Shown here: positions 1 through 6,686 of the stretch, piece after piece
How positions within the stretch are numbered: the stretch's first letter is position 1
Layout: the number at the start of each line of letters is the position of its first letter
Origin: an uncultured Negativicutes bacterium
GTDB taxonomy: Bacteria > Bacillota > Negativicutes > Acidaminococcales > Acidaminococcaceae
Direction of reading: 5' to 3'
Assembly: GCA_937926555.1 (NCBI GenBank)
Contig: CALAZX010000123.1
Coordinates: 1 to 20,914 of the forward strand
DNA length: 20,914 nt
Translations under genes and position numbers: made by a program
The notes under the pieces: generated by a model
What the model saw: only the letters and a program-made list of their open reading frames with translations
What the model was told of the DNA's origin: nothing
Database searches by the model: none

Positions 1-1
1 C

Positions 2-256
2 GCCCTGACGGGACGGAAAGTGAAGGCGGACCTGGCCATGACCGGCGAGATCACCCTGTCCGGCAAAGTGCTGCCGGTAGGCGGCATCAAGGAGAAGATG
101 CTGGCGGCCCACCGGTACGGCGTGAAAACCGTGCTGATGCCGGAGCGCAACGTGCAGGATCTGGCGGAGCTGCCGGAAAAAGTGAAGAAAGACATCAAAT
201 TCATCCCCGTGACCCATATGGACGAGGTCCTGAAACTGGCACTGGAGGAGAAATAA
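2..256 (+). CDS. lon: Lon protease, C-terminal fragment (5' end outside window)
   Basis: ATP-dependent serine protease Lon, which degrades damaged and regulatory proteins in the cytoplasm. Only the last 84 residues are present, and the frame is open to the window edge. They are the end of the proteolytic domain: the segment MTGEITLSGKVLPVGGIKEK carries the conserved GGxKEK in which the first lysine is the catalytic Lys of the Ser-Lys dyad; the dyad serine lies upstream of the window. The tail (AAHRYGVKTVLMPERN, then HMDEVLKLAL) follows the usual Lon C-terminus, ending at the normal place with EEK and TAA. lon next to engB is a common bacterial order; here one extra gene lies between them. The family call is firm; the full length cannot be judged. 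Confidence 0.95.
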   Translation, partial: ALTGRKVKADLAMTGEITLSGKVLPVGGIKEKMLAAHRYGVKTVLMPERNVQDLAELPEKVKKDIKFIPVTHMDEVLKLALEEK

Positions 257-262
257 CGGGGA

Positions 263-290
263 AGCCCGCCGCCTTCACGGGTGGTGGGCT
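263..290 (+). terminator. Stem-loop after lon, probable weak terminator
   Basis: An 11-bp stem (263-273 with 280-290, two G-U pairs) and a 6-nt loop start 7 bases after the lon stop. No T-tract follows (CCTCCCCTG), so it may be a weak or Rho-assisted terminator or only an RNA 3'-end stabiliser. A second 7-bp hairpin (367-373 with 383-389) lies further on in the same 244-base gap. I see no clear promoter in this gap. Confidence 0.45.
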
Positions 291-500
291 CCTCCCCTGT
301 CATGCGCGCTGCGGTCTTCCCGGAGGAGAGGGGGACTGCTCCGCGTTGCGCCGCCGGGTTTCCGGAGACGGGCTTTCCCGAGGCCCGTCCGTGGCGGAGA
401 CCGGCCGCGGACCGCGTGGCAGCCGCTATTTTCCGCGGAAGCGGGACGGTGCGCCATATATCGCAGCTTGAAAATAAAAAATCGTCTGGAGGAATGTTGC

Positions 501-1913
501 ATGGAAGGTATGTTTGACACTGATGTAGCAATTATCGGAGGCGGCCCTGCGGCCATCTACGCCGCCTGGGAGTTCAGGGAGAAATACCCGGACCTCTCGG
601 TGGTCATCCTGGAGGAGGGACATCCGGTAAGCGCCCGTTTCTGCCCGCTGGCTGCGGGAAAGGTCAAGCAGTGCATCCGCTGCACACCCTGCGCCATCAT
701 GAGAGGTTTCGGCGGTGCCGGCGCCTTTTCTGACGGCAAGTACAATTTCACCACGGAATTCGGCGGCTGGCTGCCGGAATATCTGCCCAAACAGGAAGTG
801 ATGGACCTGATCGACTACGTGGATGGCATCAACTGCAGCCACGGCGCCCCCGGTGAGACCTTCACCACCAAGAACAGCACCATCGGCCGGCTGGCTCTGG
901 GCCACGACCTGCACCTGCTCAACGCCAAGGTGCGGCATCTGGGCACGGAGAACAACCTGAAGATCATGGAGAACATCTATGAGGACCTGAGCCGGAACGC
1001 GGAGATCCGCTGCAACACCAAGGTGAGGACCTTCGAGAAGAAGGGGGATGTCTTCGAGATCTATACGGACAAAGAGGAGAAACCCCTGCGGAGCAAGTAT
1101 CTCATCGCCGCTCCCGGCCGTGCCGGCGCGGAATGGTTCACCGATGAGGCCCGGAAGCTGGGCCTGTCGTTCAGCAACAACGCGGTGGACGTGGGTGTCC
1201 GGGTGGAAGTGCCGGCGGCTGTGTTCAAGCACATCACCGACGAGGTCTACGAGGCCAAGCTGGTGTACCGGACCAAGCAGTACAACGACCTGGTGCGCAC
1301 CTTCTGCATGAACCCCAACGGCCATGTGGTGGCGGAGAACACTGACGGCATCATCACCGTCAACGGACACAGCTACGCTGACCCGGCTCTCCAGAGCAAC
1401 AACACCAACTTCGCCCTGCTGGTGAGCAACAAGTTCACGGAGCCCTTCCAGGAGCCCCATCAGTACGGCAAGCGCATCGCCTCCTTCTCCAACATGCTGG
1501 GCGGCGGCGTGCTGGTGCAGCGTTTTGGCGACCTGATCAAGGGCCGGCGGACCAATGAGCGCCGGATGAAGAAGAGCTTCACCACCCCGACACTGTCCGC
1601 CACCCCCGGCGACCTGAGCCTGGTGCTGCCCAAGCGCCAGCTGGACGACATCATCGAGATGATCTACGCCCTGGACAAGATCGCGCCGGGCATGGCCAAC
1701 GACGACACCCTGCTCTACGGCGTGGAAGTGAAGTTCTACAGCTCCCGCCTGGAACTGGACGGGAACCTGGAGACCACCATCCCCAACCTCTTCGCGGTGG
1801 GCGACGGCGCCGGCATCACCCGGGGTCTGTCCCAGGCCAGCGCCAGCGGCGTCCATGCGGCCCGTGTCATCGGCGACCGCGAGATGGCCCTGCGGGAGAA
1901 GAGCGGTAAATAA
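501..1913 (+). CDS. FAD-dependent oxidoreductase, COG2509 type (uncharacterised dehydrogenase family)
   Basis: Predicted cytoplasmic flavoprotein of 470 residues; substrate unknown. The N-terminus holds a dinucleotide-binding Rossmann motif, DVAIIGGGPAAIYAAWEF (residues 8-25), and the C-terminus the matching FAD-binding segment, NLFAVGDGAGITRGL (from about residue 427). Four cysteines near the N-terminus, C48, C58, C61 and C64, followed by GFGGAGAFSDGK, are, as I recall, typical of this COG2509 branch and may bind a metal or be redox active. Start choice: ATG 501 has CTGGAGGAA 7 bases upstream; an upstream in-frame start at 468 and an ATG at 510 are less well placed. It sits between lon and engB, about 200 bases from each. 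Family call fairly sure; physiological role unknown. Confidence 0.8.
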   Translation: MEGMFDTDVAIIGGGPAAIYAAWEFREKYPDLSVVILEEGHPVSARFCPLAAGKVKQCIRCTPCAIMRGFGGAGAFSDGKYNFTTEFGGWLPEYLPKQEVMDLIDYVDGINCSHGAPGETFTTKNSTIGRLALGHDLHLLNAKVRHLGTENNLKIMENIYEDLSRNAEIRCNTKVRTFEKKGDVFEIYTDKEEKPLRSKYLIAAPGRAGAEWFTDEARKLGLSFSNNAVDVGVRVEVPAAVFKHITDEVYEAKLVYRTKQYNDLVRTFCMNPNGHVVAENTDGIITVNGHSYADPALQSNNTNFALLVSNKFTEPFQEPHQYGKRIASFSNMLGGGVLVQRFGDLIKGRRTNERRMKKSFTTPTLSATPGDLSLVLPKRQLDDIIEMIYALDKIAPGMANDDTLLYGVEVKFYSSRLELDGNLETTIPNLFAVGDGAGITRGLSQASASGVHAARVIGDREMALREKSGK

Positions 1914-1921
1914 GCCCTAAG

Positions 1922-1999
1922 TGCCGCCCAGGAGCGGCAGGAGAGGAATCAGGCTGAGAACGGAACGGTCCGCGGCCGCGTGAGGCTGAGCGCGGACCG
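1922..1999 (+). other. Two hairpins between the FAD gene and engB
   Basis: A 6-bp hairpin (1922-1927 with 1934-1939) just after the FAD gene stop, and a 9-bp hairpin (1966-1974 with 1991-1999, 16-nt loop). Neither is followed by a T-run, so they are not convincing intrinsic terminators. engB may be read from upstream transcripts; no strong promoter is visible in the 202-base gap. Confidence 0.4.
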
Positions 2000-2115
2000 G
2001 ATAAGAAAGACAGGAAAAGCCGGTGAAGGTCCGGAACAGGACCGGAAAAGAGAGACCGGAAGGAAGATATGAGGAAAACTATATTTTGAGTACGGAAAAA
2101 GTAAGGAGGGTGCAC

Positions 2116-2775
2116 ATGGCAAAAGGACAATGGGACATCATCCGTGCGGACTATGTGGCATCGGCGGTGAGAGCGGACCAGTATCCCAAACCGCCCATGC
2201 CGGAAGTGGCGTTCATCGGCCGCTCCAACGTAGGCAAGTCGTCACTGATCAACTCCCTGTGCCGCCGCAACAACATGGCGCGCACCAGTTCCACCCCTGG
2301 CAAGACCCAGACGCTGAACTTCTATGTGCTGGACGCGAAACGGACCCTGGAGGACGTGGAGGACCGGGCACAGTTCTATCTGGTGGACCTGCCGGGCTAC
2401 GGCTTCGCCAAGACCAACAGGAAGAACAAGGAGCAGTGGTCAGGCTTCATCCGCAACTATCTGGCGGACTCCCCTAACCTGGAGATGGTCTGCCAGCTCA
2501 TCGACATGCGCCACAAGCTGATGGACAGCGACATCGAGGCCTACAACTGGCTCCGGAGCTGCGGCATCCGGGTGCAAATCGTGCTGACGAAGCTGGACAA
2601 GCTGAACCGCAACGCCTCCGCCAAGCAGCTGGCGGCGTTCAAGAAGGCGCTGGACCTGGATGACAGCGGGATCATCGCCTATTCCACCCTGCAGCCCACC
2701 ATGCGGAGCGAGCTGATCGGCCGCATCATGGACGTGCTGGAATCCTCCGCGGAGATTGTGGAGGAGGAAGGCTGA
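2116..2775 (+). CDS. engB: Ribosome biogenesis GTP-binding protein EngB/YsxC
   Basis: Small essential GTPase of the TrmE-Era-EngA-EngB group that assists 50S ribosomal subunit assembly (family knowledge). 219 residues, close to the usual length of about 200. GTPase motifs are all visible: G1 GRSNVGKSS (35-43), G2 region TSSTPGKTQ with the conserved Thr, G3 DLPGYG (91-96), G4 TKLDK (158-162). The G5-like segment reads YSTLQ instead of the common SA(K/L) form. About ten extra, mostly charged residues (KRTLEDVEDRAQ) lie between the G2 strand NFYVLD and the G3 strand, making the hairpin longer than in E. coli or Bacillus homologues as I recall them. Start: ATG 2116 follows AAGGAGGG with good spacing; the frame is open back to 2023 but without a site there. 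Confidence 0.95.
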   Translation: MAKGQWDIIRADYVASAVRADQYPKPPMPEVAFIGRSNVGKSSLINSLCRRNNMARTSSTPGKTQTLNFYVLDAKRTLEDVEDRAQFYLVDLPGYGFAKTNRKNKEQWSGFIRNYLADSPNLEMVCQLIDMRHKLMDSDIEAYNWLRSCGIRVQIVLTKLDKLNRNASAKQLAAFKKALDLDDSGIIAYSTLQPTMRSELIGRIMDVLESSAEIVEEEG

Positions 2776-2915
2776 GCCTTTCCGCCGTGGAAAGCGGAAT
2801 GACGGAAACAGGATCCCGGATGAGTCCCCGGGAAGGGAGCTGTCCGGGATTTTCGGGATTCCGGAGGAAAAATGGAAGTTTTTAAAAGTTTTTCCGAAAA
2901 AAGCAAATAAAGCAC
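2776..2915 (+). other. engB 3' region with GC-rich hairpins
   Basis: Several self-complementary stretches: 2778-2783 with 2789-2794, 2814-2819 with 2828-2833, and TCCGG...CCGGA at about 2843-2865. The last is followed by AGGAAAAATGG, not a T-run, so the engB transcript end is unclear. No gene seen. Confidence 0.35.
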
Positions 2916-2944
2916 TTGACACACTTAATAGGAATAAGTATAAT
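2916..2944 (+). promoter_or_regulatory. Consensus sigma-A promoter for the cobalamin-type RNA
   Basis: TTGACA (2916-2921), a 17-base spacer and TATAAT (2939-2944) match the housekeeping consensus exactly. Transcription would start near 2951, about 20 bases before the first helix of the riboswitch-like RNA. It is the best-matching promoter in the window, and no protein gene follows it before valS, which has its own promoter. Confidence 0.9.
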
Positions 2945-2950
2945 TAAGTT

Positions 2951-3164
2951 GTTAAATAAATATTTCGTACAGAAGTGTGAATTGGTGAAACTCCAATGCG
3001 GTCCCGCCTCCGTAAAGCCGGAAGACATTCTGTATAAGCATCATGCTTGGCCTGCGAGAGACAGGAAAAGATGTTTCACAAGTTGTACTTTTCTAGGTGA
3101 GAGTGGAGAGGTACGTTTGTCAGATATCTGGACCGCACTGTCTATGCAGCGCGGTCTTTTCTTT
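2951..3164 (+). ncRNA. Cobalamin-riboswitch-like leader RNA ending in a terminator
   Basis: The core matches the cobalamin aptamer as I know it: GGTGAAACTCC (2984-2994) inside an ATTGG/CCAAT stem, then GCGGTCCCGC (2998-3007), then CTCCGTAA (compare ACTGTAA), then AGCCGGAAGAC (3016-3026; compare AGCCAGGAGACC). A closing helix forms between CAGAA (2970-2974) and TTCTG (3028-3032), with TGT pairing ACA after a bulged G. The long peripheral domain with the GGGAAGG element of standard B12 riboswitches is absent, so this is a compact or variant form. Downstream come a 10-bp hairpin (3085-3094 with 3105-3114), the palindrome CAGATATCTG (3121-3130) and a terminator. GCGGTCC (2998-3004) is complementary to GGACCGC (3130-3136), allowing a competing antiterminator. 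No gene follows. Ligand class is inferred; another corrin-like or unrelated ligand is possible. Confidence 0.68.
3131..3164 (+). terminator. Intrinsic terminator of the riboswitch-like RNA
   Basis: GACCGCACTG (3131-3140), loop TCTATG, then CAGCGCGGTC (3147-3156): a 10-bp stem with one A-C mismatch, followed by TTTTCTTT. The left arm is the sequence that could pair instead with the aptamer segment at 2998-3004. Confidence 0.85.
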
Positions 3165-3377
3165 CCCTTGCAGGTCGAAATATTAGTTTAACGGAATCAT
3201 AACTTTAGATTTGCTATTCACAAGTCTTTTTTAAAAGTTAGTTCCATCCTTCTCCTTCTCCTTTTTTTACACAGTTGCAAGTGGTTCCGACATCGACCAT
3301 CGGCTCCCGGTACGTGCTCCTGTAAAGGAAGACCGGTCCGGCACCCCCCAATCGGGGAGATGTCACCTTGTTGCAAT
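3165..3377 (+). other. Non-coding stretch between two terminators, possible riboswitch-gated small RNA
   Basis: No ATG occurs on the + strand until 3360, and the few TTG-started frames are tiny and lack a ribosome binding site, so I find no protein gene. A CU-rich tract (about 3245-3268, CCATCCTTCTCCTTCTCC then a T-run) could pair with Shine-Dalgarno-type sequences. Past it, a nested fold can be drawn: TTGCAA 3275-3280 with 3371-3376, GACATC 3289-3294 with GATGTC 3359-3364, CCGGT 3307-3311 with ACCGG 3332-3336 (enclosing TCC/GGA), and CCCC 3346-3349 with GGGG 3354-3357. The stretch ends at the terminator at 3378. I do not recognise it as a known RNA family; it could also be the remains of a lost gene. 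Confidence 0.4.
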
Positions 3378-3412
3378 AAAAAAACCGCACTCTGGACGGT
3401 GCGGCTTTTTTA
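3378..3412 (+). terminator. Intrinsic terminator, possibly bidirectional
   Basis: CCGCAC (3385-3390) pairs with GTGCGG (3399-3404), flanked by seven A on the left and a T-run on the right, so it can work on either strand. It separates the riboswitch-linked region from the valS promoter. Confidence 0.85.
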
Positions 3413-3431
3413 TTTGTCAAATCCGGTCATC

Positions 3432-3460
3432 TTGACATTGAAGCCGGCTATTGATAATAT
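3432..3460 (+). promoter_or_regulatory. valS promoter
   Basis: TTGACA (3432-3437), a 17-base spacer and TAATAT (3455-3460), giving a start near 3467, just before the T-box stem I. An overlapping GATAAT (3453-3458) would give a 15-base spacer and is less likely. Confidence 0.75.
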
Positions 3461-3466
3461 AGAAGG

Positions 3467-3750
3467 GTACAAATTGAATAGGTAAAGGCCGTGAACGGAA
3501 GGAGTACGGAGCAGCCCCCTGAAGAGAGGATACGTAAGGTGAGAGGTATCCGGGAAGGCACTGCGGAAGGTAGTCCGGGAGCCGGATCTCTGAATATCCG
3601 AGTGGAGGGTAGGAGGTCCCGTCGACGATACGGTACATCGGCAGAGAGCTTTACGGGAAGGCATTGTACACGCCGCTTTTCCGTGAGGAATTCAGGTGGT
3701 ACCGCGAGTCAATTCGTCCTGTTGTGAGAAACAACAGGATTTTTTTATTT
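3467..3750 (+). promoter_or_regulatory. T-box leader (tRNA-Val sensing) of valS
   Basis: Transcriptional T-box riboswitch: uncharged tRNA stabilises an antiterminator so that the synthetase is made. The T-box core AATTCAGGTGGTACCGCG (3689-3706) is clear. In stem I the left strand GGAGTACGGAGCAG (3501-3514, with the AGTA box) faces CTGCGGAAGGTAGTCC (3561-3576); the loop holds GTA (3570-3572), a valine codon followed by a purine, as specifier. The overlapping GTC (3573-3575) is also a valine codon, so specificity is unambiguous either way. The distal hairpin GGATAC/GTATCC is present, and the leader ends in a terminator before the valS ribosome binding site. Confidence 0.93.
3717..3750 (+). terminator. 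T-box terminator before valS
   Basis: A 9-bp stem, TCCTGTTGT (3717-3725) with ACAACAGGA (3731-3739), followed by a T-rich tail. It forms when charged tRNA-Val fails to stabilise the antiterminator. Confidence 0.92.
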
Positions 3751-3764
3751 TAGGAGGAAAGCAA

Positions 3765-6416
3765 ATGGCAGAAGAACATAACATCCCCAAAACCTACGAC
3801 CCCGCGTCGGTCGAGAAGAAATGGTACAAATTCTGGGAGGAGCACAAGCTGTTCCACGCGGAACCGGAGGAAGGCAAGAAACCTTTCACCATCGTGATCC
3901 CGCCTCCGAACATCACCGGCCAGCTCCACATGGGCCACGCCCTGGACAACACCCTGCAGGACATCCTGATCCGCTGGCACCGCATGATGGGCGACAACAC
4001 CGTATGGTTCCCCGGTTATGACCATGCAGGCCTGGCCACCCAGATCAAGGTGGAAGAGGAGCTGATGAAGACCGAGGGCAAGAGCCGCTACGACCTGGGC
4101 CGCGAGGAGTTCGTGAAACGGGTATGGGAGTGGAAAGAGCAGTACAGCAGCCGCATCATCAACCAGCTGAAATGCCTGGGCATCTCCTGCGATTGGGACC
4201 GTCTGCGTTTCACTATGGATGAGGGCTGCTCCAAGGCTGTCCGCGAAGTGTTCGTGTCCCTCTACGAGAAGGGCCTGATCTACCGCGGCACCCGTCTGAC
4301 CAACTGGTGCGTCAACTGCAACACCGCGCTGAGCGACATCGAGGTGGAGCATGAGGACGATATGGGCCATCTGTGGCACATCAAGTATCCGGTAGTGGGC
4401 GAGGAAGGCACCTATCTGACCATCGCCACCACCCGTCCGGAGACCATCCCCGGCGATACCGCCGTGGCTGTGAACCCCAACGATGAGCGCTACGGCCACC
4501 TGGTGGGCAAGAAGATCATGCTGCCCCTGATGGACCGTGAGATCCCCATCATCGCCGACGAGTATGTTGACCTGGAGTTCGGCACCGGCGCCGTGAAGAT
4601 CACCCCGGCCCACGACCCCAACGATTATGAGATGGGTATCCGCCAGAACCTGGAGAGCATCGTTGTCATCGACAAGAACGGCAAGATGACCGCGGAATCC
4701 GGACGCTACGAGGGTCTGGACCGCTACGCCTGCCGCAAGCAGATTGTGAAGGACCTGGACGACATGGGCCTGCTGGTGAAAGTGGAGGACTGCCCCCACT
4801 CCGTAGGCCACTGCCAGCGCTGCGGCAATGTGGTTGAGCCCCTGATCTCCACCCAGTGGTTCGTGAAGATGGAGCCCCTGCTGAAAGCCGCCACCGACTG
4901 CGTGAAAGACGGCCGCAGCAGCTTCGTTCCCGAGCGTTTCACCAAGAACTACCTGGGCTGGATGGAGAATATGCATGACTGGTGTATCAGCCGTCAGATC
5001 TGGTGGGGCCACCGGATCCCGGTATGGTACTGTGACGACTGCGGCGGCGAGTTCGCCTCCCGCACCGATATGGATGTCTGCCCGAAATGCGGCGGCCATG
5101 TCCATCAGGACGAGGATGCGCTGGACACCTGGTTCAGCAGCGCCCTGTGGCCGTTCTCCATCATGGGCTGGCCGGAGAAGACGGACCTGCTGAAGCAGTT
5201 CTATCCCACCAGCGTGCTGGTTACCGGCTACGACATCATCTTCTTCTGGGTTGCCCGCATGCTGATCATGGGCATGGAATTCATGGAGGAGATCCCCTTC
5301 GAGAAGATCTTCATCCACGGCCTGGTACGCGACGAGCAGGGCCGCAAGATGAGCAAGTCCCTGGGCAACGGCATCGATCCGCTGCAGGTTATCGACCAGT
5401 ACGGCTGTGACACCCTGCGCTTCATGCTGATCACCGGCAACACCCCGGGCAACGACATGCGTTTCTACTGGAACCGCGTGGAATCCACCCGTAACTTCGC
5501 CAACAAGATCTGGAACGCGTCCCGGTTCGCCCTGATGAACCTGGAAGGCTACGATCCGGAAGCCGAGAAGGCTCCGCTGACCCTGGCGGACCGCTGGATC
5601 CTCTCCCGCCTGCAGGATGTGGCCTCCGATGTCACCGCCCTGCTGGACAAATTCGAGCTGGGCGAGGCCGGCCGCTCCATCTACGACTTCATCTGGGGCG
5701 AGATCTGCGACTGGTACATCGAGCTGGCGAAACCCAGACTGTACGGCCGCGAGGGCGAAGCTGCCAGAGCCACCGCACAGTCCGTGCTGGTTGAGGTGCT
5801 CACCGGCGCCATGAAGCTGCTGCATCCCTACATGCCCTTCATCACCGAGGAGATCTACCAGGCACTGCCCCATGACTGCGAGAGCATCATGATCAGCCCC
5901 TGGCCGGTAGCCGATCCGGCGAAGGTGGACAAAGAGGCGGAGAAACTGATGACCGCCATCATGGACGCCATCAAATCCATCCGCGAGATGCGCGCCCAGG
6001 TGAACGCCAACCCGGGCAAGAAAGTCCCCGCCGTTATCCTGGTGGAGGACGACCTGCTGGAAGCCATGAAAGCCAACGGCGGCTATATCGAGCTGCTGGC
6101 CAACGTGGATCCGCTGGAACTGGTTCCCGCCGGCAGCGACAAGCCCGAGAATGCCATGGCCGCTGTCAATGCCGCAACGGAAGTGTATCTGCCGCTGAAA
6201 GGCCTGATCGACGTGGAGATGGAGACCGCCCGCCTGAACAAGGAGCTGGCAGGTCTGGAGAAAGAGATGAAACGCGTCTCCGGCAAACTGAACAATAAGA
6301 ACTTCCTGGCCAAAGCGCCTCAGGACGTGGTGGAGAAGGAGCAGGCGAAAGCCGACGAGTTCACCGCCCGGATGAAGACCATCCAGGAGCGTCTGGACTA
6401 CTTGAAGACCATCTGA
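3765..6416 (+). CDS. valS: Valyl-tRNA synthetase
   Basis: Class I aminoacyl-tRNA synthetase that charges tRNA-Val in the cytoplasm. 883 residues, normal for a bacterial ValRS. The catalytic HIGH motif is PPPNITGQLHMGH (46-58), and the KMSKS loop is at 528-532 (RKMSKSLGNG). The editing domain lies between them. Two cysteine sets are visible: C343/C350/C353, and a ribbon-like C423/C426/C439/C442 that likely binds zinc. The anticodon-binding domain follows (LADRWILSRL onward), and the charged C-terminus (from about residue 815, ARLNKELAGLEKEMKRVSGK) is the usual ValRS coiled-coil arm. ATG 3765 is preceded by TAGGAGGAAAG at good spacing, right after the T-box terminator. It is expressed alone, between its own leader and a strong terminator. 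Confidence 0.98.
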   Translation: MAEEHNIPKTYDPASVEKKWYKFWEEHKLFHAEPEEGKKPFTIVIPPPNITGQLHMGHALDNTLQDILIRWHRMMGDNTVWFPGYDHAGLATQIKVEEELMKTEGKSRYDLGREEFVKRVWEWKEQYSSRIINQLKCLGISCDWDRLRFTMDEGCSKAVREVFVSLYEKGLIYRGTRLTNWCVNCNTALSDIEVEHEDDMGHLWHIKYPVVGEEGTYLTIATTRPETIPGDTAVAVNPNDERYGHLVGKKIMLPLMDREIPIIADEYVDLEFGTGAVKITPAHDPNDYEMGIRQNLESIVVIDKNGKMTAESGRYEGLDRYACRKQIVKDLDDMGLLVKVEDCPHSVGHCQRCGNVVEPLISTQWFVKMEPLLKAATDCVKDGRSSFVPERFTKNYLGWMENMHDWCISRQIWWGHRIPVWYCDDCGGEFASRTDMDVCPKCGGHVHQDEDALDTWFSSALWPFSIMGWPEKTDLLKQFYPTSVLVTGYDIIFFWVARMLIMGMEFMEEIPFEKIFIHGLVRDEQGRKMSKSLGNGIDPLQVIDQYGCDTLRFMLITGNTPGNDMRFYWNRVESTRNFANKIWNASRFALMNLEGYDPEAEKAPLTLADRWILSRLQDVASDVTALLDKFELGEAGRSIYDFIWGEICDWYIELAKPRLYGREGEAARATAQSVLVEVLTGAMKLLHPYMPFITEEIYQALPHDCESIMISPWPVADPAKVDKEAEKLMTAIMDAIKSIREMRAQVNANPGKKVPAVILVEDDLLEAMKANGGYIELLANVDPLELVPAGSDKPENAMAAVNAATEVYLPLKGLIDVEMETARLNKELAGLEKEMKRVSGKLNNKNFLAKAPQDVVEKEQAKADEFTARMKTIQERLDYLKTI

Positions 6417-6456
6417 TCCGGAGCAGGAAGCATCGGAATAGAATAGAGAGAACTGG

Positions 6457-6488
6457 ACCGGCCGGGATTTTCCGGTCGGTTCTTTTTT
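6457..6488 (+). terminator. Intrinsic terminator of valS
   Basis: ACCGGCCGG (6457-6465) pairs with CCGGTCGGT (6472-6480) around a 6-nt loop and is followed by TCTTTTTT. Confidence 0.92.
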
Positions 6489-6494
6489 ACCGCT

Positions 6495-6524
6495 TTGACG
6501 GGTATGCCACGGGTGTAATATAAT
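6495..6524 (+). promoter_or_regulatory. Promoter for the esterase-folC-wzy group
   Basis: TTGACG (6495-6500), an 18-base spacer and TATAAT (6519-6524). Transcription from about 6531 leaves a 5' leader of roughly 155 bases that I cannot assign to a known element. Confidence 0.75.
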
Positions 6525-6686
6525 GGTAACGTCATCAGTGGAAAAATATATTGATACTATAGCTGTGAGATATGCTATTTAAATGAAGAAAGTTGAGACG
6601 AAAGCTGCGGCGATGACGGCTGACGGGCGGTGCGGAAGCCCTCCGGAAGCGGGTCGGAGCCGGGCGAGCGGAAAGGAAGAGCCGGA

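Noticed and set aside
281..517. 78-residue + strand frame after lon and its - strand counterpart
   Set aside because: It starts within the lon hairpin, has low-complexity Arg/Ala/Pro content typical of GC-rich shadow frames, and overlaps the FAD gene start.
2916..3191. TTG-started 91-residue frame over the riboswitch-like RNA
   Set aside because: It begins inside the -35 box, has no ribosome binding site and crosses the terminator; the RNA structure explains the sequence better.
3270..3412. Possible 6S RNA or SRP RNA
   Set aside because: The fold is suggestive, but the 6S central-bubble pattern and the SRP GGAAGGGAGCA-type apical loop are not present, so I left it unassigned.
3238..3420. 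60-residue - strand frame across the non-coding region
   Set aside because: It starts beyond the terminator hairpin and reads through the poly-A run, with no ribosome binding site and no recognisable motif.
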